A DNA stretch of 10,566 nt, from contig NZ_JBFAPK010000073.1 in the NCBI RefSeq assembly GCF_040676675.1, positions 1 through 10,566 on the forward strand, in the 5' to 3' direction. The stretch comes from JBFAPK01 sp040676675 (lineage in GTDB: Bacteria; Actinomycetota; Actinomycetes; Mycobacteriales; Micromonosporaceae). The notes below the pieces were generated by a model. The model was not told the DNA's origin. It did not search any database and saw only the letters and a program-made list of their open reading frames with translations. The number at the start of each line of letters is the position of its first letter. Position 1 is the stretch's first letter. Below, piece after piece: positions 1 to 6,920 of the stretch. The position numbers and the translations under genes are program-made.

Positions 1-17
1 GCGCGGGGACAATCGGG

Positions 18-78
18 CTAGGGCAAATCCTCGTTAGTCGATTTCTAATCACGTGGATTTGCCCTAGATCGACGGAGG
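18..78. repeat. Palindromic intergenic element, copy 1
   Basis: A 13-base arm, CTAGGGCAAATCC (18-30), is followed after 24 bases by its exact reverse complement (55-67). The pairing continues inward past one T:T mismatch with CGT/ACG (32-34 with 51-53), giving a 17-position stem around a 16-base loop. The 24 bases at 55-78, including the flank GATCGACGGAGG, are identical to 1181-1204. The left arm recurs at 1144-1156, also exactly 1126 bases further on, so both copies have the same total and loop length. The loop sequence differs between copies. The right flank supplies the GGAGG (74-78) that serves the reductase gene starting at 86. It could be a dispersed repeat, a transcription stop for an upstream gene, or a protein binding site. 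The sequence does not decide between these. Confidence 0.9.
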
Positions 79-85
79 GTGGGGC

Positions 86-1147
86 GTGCTACCGTCGCCG
101 GCCGTGGAGCATCGTCGTCTCGGCCGCAGCGGCCTGTACGTCAGCGAGATCACCTACGGCAACTGGCTCACCCACGGCGAGTTGGTCGCCCGGGAGGCCG
201 CGCTGGCGTGCGTACGCGCCGCGCTGGAGGCCGGCATCACCACGTTCGACACGGCCGACGTCTACGCGCAGGGCGCCGCCGAGGAGGTGCTGGGCGAGGG
301 GCTGCGCGGGGTACGCCGGGAGTCGCTGGAGATCGCCACCAAGGTCTGCCTGCCCACCGGGGACGGCCCGAACGACCGGGGACTGTCCCGCAAGCACATC
401 GTCGAGTCCTGCCACGCCTCGCTGCGCCGCCTCGGTACCGACTACGTGGACCTCTACCAGGCCCACCGGTACGACGAGCGCACCCCGCTGGAGGAGACCC
501 TGCTCGCCTTCGACGACCTGGTACGCCAGGGCAAGGCCCGCTACCTGGGCGTCTCCGAGTGGACCGCCCCGCAGATCCGGGCGGCGCTGGACCTCGCCGG
601 GCAGTTGGGGCTGCGCGGCCGGATCGTGGCCAACCAGCCGCAGTACAACATGCTCTGGCGGGTCATCGAGCCCGAGGTGCTGCCGCTGTGCCGGCGGGAG
701 GGGATCGGCCAGGTCGTCTTCCAGCCGCTGGCGCAGGGGGTGCTGACGGGCAAGTACCGTCCCGGGGAGCGCCCGCCGGAGGGCTCCCGGGCGACCGGCG
801 GCGGGCGGGCGCCCCGCTTCATCCGCCGGGTCCTCGGCGAGCGACTGCTGGAGCGGGTGCAGCGGCTGCGCCCGGTCGCCGCGGAGGCCGGCCTCTCGAT
901 GGTGCAGCTCGCGATCGGCTGGACGCTGAGTACGCCCGGGGTCAGCTCGGCGATCGTCGGCGCGTCCCGCCCCGAGCAGGTCACCGAGAACGCGGGCGCC
1001 GCCGGCGTGCGGCTCGGCGACGACGTGCTGGCCCGCGTGGACGAGGTGCTCGGCGACCTGGTCGACCGCGACCCGACCAAGACCGCCCAGATGATGTCGG
1101 TCAAGCCCGAGTGGGCCGGCCCGGCCGCCCCCGCCCCGTCGATCTAG
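86..1147 (+). CDS. Aldo/keto reductase family oxidoreductase
   Basis: This is a probable cytoplasmic NADPH-dependent aldo/keto reductase of 353 aa with a single TIM-barrel domain, related to the potassium-channel-beta-like and YghZ-like branch of the superfamily. The catalytic tetrad expected for the family is visible: Asp55 and Tyr60 in FDTADVY, Lys86 in IATKV, and His127 in YQAHRY. The barrel strand LGVSEW, the segment NQPQYNMLWR and the C-terminal cofactor-binding stretch SSAIVGASRPEQVTEN are also typical. The substrate cannot be predicted. The GTG start at 86 follows GGAGG at 74-78 with seven bases between. The family usually starts near VEHRRLGRSGL, so the in-frame GTG at 104 is an alternative, but it has no good ribosome binding site. 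The gene is bracketed by two copies of a palindromic element, and its last four codons, including TAG at 1145-1147, lie in the left arm of the second copy. Confidence 0.93.
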   Translation: MLPSPAVEHRRLGRSGLYVSEITYGNWLTHGELVAREAALACVRAALEAGITTFDTADVYAQGAAEEVLGEGLRGVRRESLEIATKVCLPTGDGPNDRGLSRKHIVESCHASLRRLGTDYVDLYQAHRYDERTPLEETLLAFDDLVRQGKARYLGVSEWTAPQIRAALDLAGQLGLRGRIVANQPQYNMLWRVIEPEVLPLCRREGIGQVVFQPLAQGVLTGKYRPGERPPEGSRATGGGRAPRFIRRVLGERLLERVQRLRPVAAEAGLSMVQLAIGWTLSTPGVSSAIVGASRPEQVTENAGAAGVRLGDDVLARVDEVLGDLVDRDPTKTAQMMSVKPEWAGPAAPAPSI

Positions 1148-1204
1148 GGCAAATCCCCGTGTTTGGAGGTCAACTAACGGGGATTTGCCCTAGATCGACG
1201 GAGG
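1136..1204. repeat. Palindromic intergenic element, copy 2 (25-bp perfect inverted repeat)
   Basis: Bases 1136-1160 and 1177-1201 are perfect reverse complements (25 bp) around a 16-base loop. The core arms and the right flank match copy 1 at 18-78 with a constant 1126-base offset. Copy 2 has C:G where copy 1 has a T:T mismatch at the same stem position (1157 and 1180 against 31 and 54). The left arm contains the end of the reductase gene, and the element lies between that gene and a convergent minus-strand gene ending at 1223. In this place a long hairpin could stop transcription from both sides, although no T-tract follows it. Presence of the same sequence upstream of the reductase gene suggests a dispersed repeat family rather than a simple terminator. 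Confidence 0.93.
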
Positions 1205-1222
1205 CTGGTGGGGGCGGGCCGG

Positions 1223-2188
1223 TCAGAGTGCGGCGTGCAGGGCGCGCATGGAGCGCAGGGCGGAGCGGACCTCCTGGAGGTACCGCCCCGGCGTGAGGGC
1301 CGGCTCGGGCTCCGGCTCGACCCGCAGCCCCGGGTCGACGCCGACGGTCTCGATGCCGCAGCCGGAGGGCAGGGCCAGCGTGCGTACCGCGTCGCAGTGC
1401 TGGAACGGTACGTAGATCGGCGCGGTCACCATCAGCGTCGGGTCGCCCGGGGCCAGGGCGACCTGCCCGGCCCAGAAGAGCTGGGTGTCGGCGGTGTGGG
1501 CGCGCCGTACCGCCGGATCGCTGGACGGTGCCGCGAGCACCCGTACCGGCGGCAGCCCGGTCGGCCGGTAGCGCCGTACCGACCAGGAGCGGTGCGGGTC
1601 GTCGCCGGGGGAGGAGTCGACCCGCTCCGGCTCCGGGCAGTCGAACGCGGCCCGCACGCCGGCCTCCAGCGCGTCCACCTCGGTCGCGCAGCCGGCGAAC
1701 CCGGCCCGGTCGAGCAACTCCCGCTCCGCGGGGGAGAGCGGGCGGAAGCTGCCGAGCACGGCGACCTCGCCGGTCACCGCGAGCCCGTCGCGCAGCAGCC
1801 GCGCGGCGTACCGGGTCCGGCGCAGGCAGCCGTGCGCGAGGCCGCCCAGGACCAGCAGATAGGCGTACGCGGAGCGGGGCGGGGGCGCCGCCTCGACCAT
1901 GCCGAGCGCGCGGGCGGCGTCGCGTACCAGCCGCGCGGTCGCCGGGTCGAGCGCCGGTTCGGTCGCCTCCGGCCGTTCCCGCCCCCGCCGGAAGTCCCAG
2001 TGCCGGGCGGAGAAGTCGTCCAGCCAGGCCAGCGTCGCGGCGGTGTCGCCGTCCGGGTACCGGCCGCCGAACGCCGCGACGAGGGAGCGGACCGGCTCCG
2101 ACGTGATCCAGTCGTGGATGCCGGCGGCGATCCGGGCGGGGGAGGCGCCGGGGGTTCCCGGCGGCAGCGGCACCTGGCGGTCGGACAC
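1223..2188 (-). CDS. Conserved hypothetical protein, possibly DUF218/YdcF-like fold
   Basis: This 321-aa, probably soluble protein has no signal peptide and no membrane helix, and I do not recognise the family with certainty. Its central and C-terminal parts follow a pattern reminiscent of DUF218 (YdcF/SanA-like) proteins: a hydrophobic strand ending in LVLGGLAHG (about 112-120) with nearby arginines, a second strand VAVLGSFRPLSPAE (142-155), then HTADTQLFWAG (231-241) and the strand LMVTAPIYVPFQHCDAVRTL (252-271). That resemblance is by eye only, and the classic DUF218 residues are not all present. A Pro/Glu-rich stretch (EPEPEPALTP, 291-300) precedes a terminal helix. The GTG start has no Shine-Dalgarno sequence, but TATGAT lies exactly six bases before it, which suggests a leaderless mRNA. 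The gene converges with the reductase gene and diverges from the membrane gene at 2317. Confidence 0.8.
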   Translation of the reverse strand: MSDRQVPLPPGTPGASPARIAAGIHDWITSEPVRSLVAAFGGRYPDGDTAATLAWLDDFSARHWDFRRGRERPEATEPALDPATARLVRDAARALGMVEAAPPPRSAYAYLLVLGGLAHGCLRRTRYAARLLRDGLAVTGEVAVLGSFRPLSPAERELLDRAGFAGCATEVDALEAGVRAAFDCPEPERVDSSPGDDPHRSWSVRRYRPTGLPPVRVLAAPSSDPAVRRAHTADTQLFWAGQVALAPGDPTLMVTAPIYVPFQHCDAVRTLALPSGCGIETVGVDPGLRVEPEPEPALTPGRYLQEVRSALRSMRALHAAL

Positions 2189-2194
2189 CGCCGG

Positions 2195-2200
2195 ATCATA
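2195..2200 (-). promoter_or_regulatory. Candidate -10 box of a leaderless promoter
   Basis: On the minus strand TATGAT (2200 down to 2195) is followed by six bases and then the GTG start at 2188. With the usual six- to seven-base distance from -10 to the transcription start, the mRNA would begin at or beside the start codon. This agrees with the lack of a ribosome binding site. No good -35 hexamer is visible at 17-18 bases upstream. Confidence 0.55.
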
Positions 2201-2257
2201 GGGCGCGCCGGCCCGGGGCGTTGGGGACTGGGCCCGGCCCGCCCCCGGCGCGCCGAT

Positions 2258-2285
2258 CTTGACGGTTGTCGAGGTCGCATACTCT
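2258..2285 (+). promoter_or_regulatory. Candidate promoter with overlapping small inverted repeat
   Basis: TTGACG at 2259-2264 resembles a -35 box, and TACTCT at 2280-2285 fits a TAnnnT -10 box. The 15-base spacer is shorter than ideal. The -35 box sits inside an imperfect inverted repeat, CTTGAC-GGTT-GTCGAG (2258-2273), six positions per arm with one G/T pair, which could be an operator. The start codon at 2317 is preceded by GGAGG at 2305-2309. Confidence 0.45.
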
Positions 2286-2316
2286 CGGCCCGGACCCGTA
2301 CGACGGAGGGTGACCG

Positions 2317-3186
2317 ATGAGCGAGGAGCGCCTGCGCCGCCCGGTGAGCCGGACGGACTCGGCCCGGGGACTGGTACGCCTGATCGCGCACACCGATCCG
2401 GTGGCGATCATCGGCATCGCGCTGTCGGTCTGCCTCTCCGTCGCGCTGGACCTCACCGGCGCGGCGACCGGGGTGGAGTCGCTGCTCGCCGGCCTGATGG
2501 GCACCACCATCTCGTTGCTGGTCGATTCGCTGGCCCGCGCCGAGCGCCGCTTCCACCTGCGCACCCTGATGGACGGGGCGCCCTGGCTCACCTCGGCCAT
2601 CGCGCCGATCGTGGAGGGGACCCGGGAGGCGGTCGAGACGTACCCGGAGACCCGGGTGGCGGTCGAGGCCCGCCGTCGCTTCGACCGGTTCCGGGCCGAG
2701 ACGGAGCTGCTGCGGGCGGGCCGGATCCTGCGGCACAGCGACGACCACCAGGACCTGCTCGGCGCCACCCGCGACTGCGCGTCCCGGATGGACGCGCTGA
2801 CGAACGTGATGCCCCGGGCCAGCGGCGAGCTGAGCTGGTGGCACAGCGACGTCGGGCGGCACTACTGGCGGGTCAACCTGGACGCGCTCGCCCGCGGCGT
2901 GAAGATCACTCGGATCTTCGTCTACGCGGAGATCTCCGACGAGCTGCGCGCGCTCCTCGACGAGCAGCGGGCGGCGGGGGTACGGGTCGGGCTGCTCCCG
3001 TGGGGCTCGGTCGACCGGAGCCTGCACCTCAACCTGACCATCTGGGACGGCAGCGGCGCCTGGGAGGGCCGGATGAGCGCGCACGGCGAGATCAGCGAAC
3101 ACCTCTACACGGTCAACCCGGTCGACCTCGACCGGCTCGTCAACGCCTTCGAGACCTGCGAGAACGCCGCGACGTTCAGCGGCTGA
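2317..3186 (+). CDS. Membrane-anchored protein with possible degenerate PLD-like domain
   Basis: This 289-aa protein has an unknown function. A basic N-terminus is followed by two closely spaced hydrophobic helices (about 27-46 and 52-70), then a soluble part predicted to lie in the cytoplasm under the positive-inside rule. Residues 75-165 are rich in charged helix. The C-terminal part has the pattern YWRVNLDALARGVKITRIFVY (183-203), a helix ending in AAGVRVGLLPWG (219-230), and HLNLTIWD (237-244). The last has the spacing of the phospholipase D motif HxKxxxxD, but with Asn239 in place of Lys, and only one such motif is seen. I infer a catalytically weakened PLD-like or related fold that may bind a ligand or act in signalling. 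This rests on pattern only. The ATG start has GGAGG seven bases upstream. The gene lies 39 bases before another membrane gene on the same strand. Confidence 0.88.
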   Translation: MSEERLRRPVSRTDSARGLVRLIAHTDPVAIIGIALSVCLSVALDLTGAATGVESLLAGLMGTTISLLVDSLARAERRFHLRTLMDGAPWLTSAIAPIVEGTREAVETYPETRVAVEARRRFDRFRAETELLRAGRILRHSDDHQDLLGATRDCASRMDALTNVMPRASGELSWWHSDVGRHYWRVNLDALARGVKITRIFVYAEISDELRALLDEQRAAGVRVGLLPWGSVDRSLHLNLTIWDGSGAWEGRMSAHGEISEHLYTVNPVDLDRLVNAFETCENAATFSG

Positions 3187-3225
3187 CCGGCGGGACGGGA
3201 CCGGCGCGGGAGGGGCGGGTAGCGG

Positions 3226-4137
3226 GTGACCGTTGTCGGGGTGCTGCTGCTCACGGCGGTGGTCTGGGCGGTCAGCCTGATCCGCTCGGTGCGGGCGCGG
3301 GCGCTGGTCTACAGTCTCCCGCTGCCGACGACGCTCGCGCTGGTCGGCACGGACTTCACCGTGGACGGCGCGCAGCTGCTCGGGGTGGTCGGGCTCACCC
3401 TCTTCTTCCTCGTCGTCACCGTGCTGCACCACCGCTTCCGCTGGCACATCCTGCTCGCCGACCTGGCCGGCGTCGCCGGCTACGTCGCGCTGAGCGCCGG
3501 GCTGCTCCTGGTCTCGCCGGTACCGTTCGCGCCGGTGCTGCTCGCGGTGCTCGTGCTCTGGACGGTGGCCGTGCTGTCGCCATGCCGCCGGGACCGCCCG
3601 GCGACGGCGAAGACAGGGGACACCGGGGAGACAGAGGGCACAGGGGACACGGCGGGCACGGCGGAGGCGGTGCCCCGGGCCAACGGGCTGCCGCCGCTGG
3701 CCAGGCTGCTGGTCATCCTGGCCGGGGCGATCGTGACGGTGCTCTTCGGCCAGTTGCTCCGGGGCATGGTGGTGACGTTTCCGTACTCGGGCGTGCTGGT
3801 CGCCGTCGAGACGCGGCGCACCCTGCCCGAGTTCAGCCGGCACTTCGCGCGCAACAGCATCGCGCTGGTCGCCTTCATGGTCGGCTACTACCTGCTGCGC
3901 GACGGCGCGGAGCAGGTGGCGCTGGCGGGGGCGTGGGCCGCCTTCGCCGTGGTCGCCACCGCGCTGCACCTGCCCCGGCCGCGGGCGCTCCGGTTCCGGT
4001 CGCGTACCGCCGCCCGGCGGGAGCCGCCACCGCGCGACGAGACCCCCACCGCCCGGCGGGAGCCGCCACCGCGCGACGAGACCCCCACCGGCCACCCCGG
4101 CCCGGTGTACAGGACCGGGGCGCGTTGTCCGGATTGA
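3226..4137 (+). CDS. Multi-pass membrane protein of unknown function
   Basis: I do not recognise this 303-aa protein. It begins in a hydrophobic segment (TVVGVLLLTAVVWAVSLI) and contains about seven or eight membrane-spanning stretches, near residues 2-20, 28-41, 47-67, 74-93, 96-116, 158-178, 208-223 and 228-246. A hydrophilic loop between the fifth and sixth helices (about 118-152) is low-complexity Gly/Thr/Glu/Asp with two TGDT units. The C-terminal tail after residue 250 is basic and proline-rich, with two identical 13-residue units containing ARREPPPRDETPT. The GTG start at 3226 lies ten bases after AGGGG (3211-3215). It follows the PLD-like gene by 39 bases and is probably cotranscribed with it. 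The repeats suggest fast-evolving disordered segments rather than catalytic parts. Confidence 0.82.
   Translation: MTVVGVLLLTAVVWAVSLIRSVRARALVYSLPLPTTLALVGTDFTVDGAQLLGVVGLTLFFLVVTVLHHRFRWHILLADLAGVAGYVALSAGLLLVSPVPFAPVLLAVLVLWTVAVLSPCRRDRPATAKTGDTGETEGTGDTAGTAEAVPRANGLPPLARLLVILAGAIVTVLFGQLLRGMVVTFPYSGVLVAVETRRTLPEFSRHFARNSIALVAFMVGYYLLRDGAEQVALAGAWAAFAVVATALHLPRPRALRFRSRTAARREPPPRDETPTARREPPPRDETPTGHPGPVYRTGARCPD
3613..3650 (+). repeat. Degenerate in-frame repeat in the membrane protein loop
   Basis: The 11-base word ACAGGGGACAC occurs at 3613-3623 and again at 3640-3650, 27 bases (nine codons) apart. The surrounding bases also show related GGGGACA, GGGAGACA and GGGCAC words. The repeats keep the reading frame and encode TGDT-containing Gly/Thr-rich linker sequence. 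Confidence 0.7.
4010..4087 (+). repeat. Exact 39-bp tandem duplication in the C-terminal tail
   Basis: Bases 4010-4048 are repeated without change at 4049-4087. The unit is 13 codons, so the frame is preserved and the protein carries two copies of a proline/arginine-rich 13-residue unit. Perfect identity suggests a recent slippage or unequal-exchange event. Copy number could vary between strains. Confidence 0.95.
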
Positions 4138-4209
4138 CCCTTGCCCGGGGCGGGCCGTCGGTGGGAGCGTGCAGTGATCCGCGTTCCGTTCAGTGGAGGT
4201 TCTCCGCCG

Positions 4210-5505
4210 ATGAGCACCGCCGACCTGCTGGCCCGGCACCGGGCCGTACTGCCGTCCTGGATGATGCTCTACTACGAGGAGCCGATCGAAATCGTCTCCG
4301 GCTCCGGGCGCCGGGTCGTCGACGCCGAGGGCCGCAGCTACCTGGACTTCTTCGGCGGCGTGCTGACCAACATGCTCGGCTACGACGTGGCCGAGGTGCG
4401 GGAGGCGGTCGAGCGGCAGCTGCGTACCGGGGTGGCGCACACCTCCACGCTGTACCTGATCCGGCAGCAGGTCGAGCTGGCCGAGAAGATCGCCCGGCTC
4501 TCCGGCATCCCGGACGCGCGGGTCTTCTTCACCAACTCGGGTACCGAGGCCAACGAGGCGGCGCTGCTGGTCGCCACGAACTACCGCCGCTCCGGCCAGG
4601 TGCTCGCCGTGCGCAACAGCTACCACGGCCGCTCGTACGGGGCGATGGGCGTGACCGGCACGCGCAGCTGGTCGGCGAGCAACCTCAGCCCGCTGCGGGT
4701 GAGCTGGCTGCACTCCGGGGACCGGCTGCGCGGGCTGCTCTCCCGGCTCGGCGAGCAGGAGCACCTGGAGGCGGCGGTCGACGACCTGCGCGAGGTGCTC
4801 GCCACCCAGACCTCCGGCGACGTGGCGTGTCTGATCGCCGAGCCGGTCCAGGGCGTCGGCGGCTTCGTGCACCCGCCGGACGGGCTGCTCGGCGCGTGGA
4901 AGAAGGTGCTCGACGAGTCCGGCATTCTGCTCGTCTCCGACGAGGTGCAGACCGGCTGGGGCCGTACCGGCGAGCACTTCTGGGGGTACCAGGCCCACGA
5001 CGTGGTGCCGGACCTGCTGACCTTCGCCAAGGGCATCGGCAACGGCTTCGCCCTCGCCGGGGTGGTGGGGCGGGCCGAGGTGATCGACAGCGTCTCGGCC
5101 ATCTCCTTCTCCACCTTCGGCGGCAACCCGGTCGCCACCGCGGCGGGCAACGCGGTCCTCGACTACCTGATCGAGCACGACCTCCAGCGCAACGCGGCGC
5201 GGGTCGGCGCGGTGCTGCGCGACGGGCTCCGCGCGGCCGTCGCCGACCGAGGCATCGTCGCCGAGGTACGCGGCAAGGGGCTGATGCTCGCGGTCGAGTT
5301 CGTCCAGCCGGGGACCCGGGAGCCGAACCCGGCCGCCACGCTGCGGGTCTTCGAGGAGTGCAAGCGCAACGGGCTGCTCGTCGGCAAGGGCGGGCTCTAC
5401 GGCAACGTGATCCGGATGGGGCCGCCGCTGACGCTGACCGAGGAGGAGGCCCGGGAGGGATTGGAGATCCTCACCTCGGCCATCGCGGCCGCCGACGCGG
5501 GATGA
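4210..5505 (+). CDS. Class III PLP-dependent aminotransferase
   Basis: This is a complete 431-aa cytoplasmic aminotransferase of the class III (ornithine/GABA/AGXT2-like) family, which moves an amino group from an amine or amino acid to a keto acid using pyridoxal phosphate. Typical elements are visible: NSGTEANEAALL with the phosphate-binding Gly111-Thr112, the ring-stacking NSYHGRSYG with Tyr138-His139, Glu210 in IAEPVQGVGG, LLVSDEVQTGWGRTG with Asp244 for the pyridine nitrogen, Lys274 in TFAKGIGNGF for the Schiff base, and Thr302 in STFGGNP. The specific substrate cannot be named, and it is not next to a recognisable degradation pathway. The ATG at 4210 is preferred because GGAGG (4195-4199) lies ten bases upstream and the protein then starts at the usual family position. 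A TTG at 4141 would extend it by 23 residues but has no support. Confidence 0.95.
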   Translation: MSTADLLARHRAVLPSWMMLYYEEPIEIVSGSGRRVVDAEGRSYLDFFGGVLTNMLGYDVAEVREAVERQLRTGVAHTSTLYLIRQQVELAEKIARLSGIPDARVFFTNSGTEANEAALLVATNYRRSGQVLAVRNSYHGRSYGAMGVTGTRSWSASNLSPLRVSWLHSGDRLRGLLSRLGEQEHLEAAVDDLREVLATQTSGDVACLIAEPVQGVGGFVHPPDGLLGAWKKVLDESGILLVSDEVQTGWGRTGEHFWGYQAHDVVPDLLTFAKGIGNGFALAGVVGRAEVIDSVSAISFSTFGGNPVATAAGNAVLDYLIEHDLQRNAARVGAVLRDGLRAAVADRGIVAEVRGKGLMLAVEFVQPGTREPNPAATLRVFEECKRNGLLVGKGGLYGNVIRMGPPLTLTEEEAREGLEILTSAIAAADAG

Positions 5506-5522
5506 GCGGGGCGACCTCCGCC

Positions 5523-6920
5523 TCAGGGCAGGGAGCGGAGCAGCCGGAGCAGGGCGGCGCCGGCCAGGTAGCCGGCCAGCGACACCACCGGCAGCCCGAC
5601 CGGGTGGTCGCCGGTCTTCGGGGCCACGGCGTTGCCGAAGAGCCCGGCCACGACCGCGGCGTAGCCGGCCGCGGTGAGCAGCGCCCGGGGCGCCGGCCGG
5701 GTGAGGGCGCGGGCGAGCGCCGGGGGCAGCCCGCGCGGCCGGGTCGCCGGGCGGTGCCAGCCGCGCAGCTCGATCCGGCCGAAGACCGCGACCAGGCCGG
5801 CCAGCGGCACGGTCAGCGCGGCGAGCCAGCCCAGCCGCCAGAGCCACCAGGCCGCCGAGCCGACCGGTGGGGTCGGCAGCACCCCGAGCGCGTCGAGCGC
5901 GCCGACGAGGAGCACCACGGCCGTGATGTGCCAGAGGAACACCGTCAGCACGACGCCGTTCACGGCGATCACCACGGCCCAGGGGTCCCGGCGGCGCAGC
6001 CAGCGTTCGCCCGGGTCGCGCAGCAGCAGCACCAGCCCGATCTGGCCGGCGGCCACGGCGAGCAGGGCGACGCTCGGCGGCGACATGTTGTGGATCCGCT
6101 CGCCGGGCAGGTTCACCATGCTGACCGGGTACGGGCCGACGAGGGTGAGCAGCAGCAGCGCCGGTACGCCGACGAGCAGCAGCGGTACCGCCACCCGCGG
6201 GTGCGGCGGCAGCCGGGCGGGCCGCAGCCAGCCCCACCGCCGACGTGGCGGGTCGGGTGCCGGGGCGGTCGCCTCGCGCCAGGCGAAGCCGACCTGGTGC
6301 AGGGCGAGCCAGCCGAAGAGGAAGCTGCCGTCGGCCAGCCACTCGGGGCCGTACAGGCGGCCGACGTCACCGGCGGCGACGAGCGCCACCAGCGCCAGCG
6401 GTACCAGCCAGCCGAGGCGCCGGTGCAGCGCGTACGTCACCGGCGTCAGGGCCACCACCAGCAGGTACGCGGAGAGGAACCAGAGCGGGATGGTGGCCAG
6501 CCAGATCACGGTGCGTACCTCGTCCGGCCCGGCGCCCACCAGCAGCCGGGCGACGAGCGCGGCGGCCGCGAGCACCACCAGCAGCGCGGTGGTGGGCCGC
6601 AGCAGCCGGGCGGCGCGGTCCTGGAGCCAGCCGACCCCGTCGCCGCCCCGGCGCCGGTGCGCGGCCAGCGAGGCGGCGTTGGCGTAACCGCCGACCAGGA
6701 AGAAGACCGGCAGCACCTGGAGCAGCCAGGTGACCGGGCGGGTCTCGGGCAGGTCGAGCAGCGCCGAGTGCCCGCTGAGCCGGCCGCGCCGGTCGTACCC
6801 GATGGTGATGGTCAGCCAGTGCCCGAGCACCACGGCGGCGATGGCGACCGCCCGGACCAGGTCGACGTAGCGCTCCCGGCCCGCGGGGGTGCGCTCGGCG
6901 AGCTGGCGCGGGCGGCGCAT
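5523..6920 (-). CDS. Acyltransferase 3 family integral membrane protein
   Basis: This 465-aa polytopic protein of the acyltransferase-3 family would transfer acyl groups, often acetyl, to sugars, cell-envelope polymers or secondary metabolites. The hallmark N-terminal segment RYVDLVRAVAIAAVVLGHW carries the probable catalytic His34 in the first membrane helix. It is followed by the second-helix motif VLPVFFLVGGYANA (69-82) and a cytoplasmic basic stretch DRAARLLRPT (101-110). About ten to eleven hydrophobic segments follow. Length is somewhat above the usual 350-400 residues because of a C-terminal extension with two more helices. No SGNH hydrolase domain is fused. There is no ribosome binding site before the ATG, but TAGCCT lies six bases upstream, and a TTGACA-type promoter lies further out. 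It converges with the aminotransferase gene with a 17-base gap and diverges from the sugar transporter genes. The acceptor is unknown. Confidence 0.9.
   Translation of the reverse strand: MRRPRQLAERTPAGRERYVDLVRAVAIAAVVLGHWLTITIGYDRRGRLSGHSALLDLPETRPVTWLLQVLPVFFLVGGYANAASLAAHRRRGGDGVGWLQDRAARLLRPTTALLVVLAAAALVARLLVGAGPDEVRTVIWLATIPLWFLSAYLLVVALTPVTYALHRRLGWLVPLALVALVAAGDVGRLYGPEWLADGSFLFGWLALHQVGFAWREATAPAPDPPRRRWGWLRPARLPPHPRVAVPLLLVGVPALLLLTLVGPYPVSMVNLPGERIHNMSPPSVALLAVAAGQIGLVLLLRDPGERWLRRRDPWAVVIAVNGVVLTVFLWHITAVVLLVGALDALGVLPTPPVGSAAWWLWRLGWLAALTVPLAGLVAVFGRIELRGWHRPATRPRGLPPALARALTRPAPRALLTAAGYAAVVAGLFGNAVAPKTGDHPVGLPVVSLAGYLAGAALLRLLRSLP

Noticed and set aside
4101..4119. CCCGGT-N7-ACCGGG hairpin at the end of the membrane gene
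   Set aside because: It lies within the coding region, is only six pairs long, and such GC stems are frequent by chance here.
4141..4209. TTG start extending the aminotransferase by 23 residues
   Set aside because: No ribosome binding site precedes it, the extension is unlike the family N-terminus, and the ATG at 4210 has a good GGAGG upstream.
1774..6342. Very long open frame on the minus strand across several genes
   Set aside because: It runs antisense to the membrane and aminotransferase genes and through another frame of the minus-strand genes. Its protein is almost only Arg, Pro, Ala, Gly and Gln, as expected from GC-rich third positions, and no family motif is visible.
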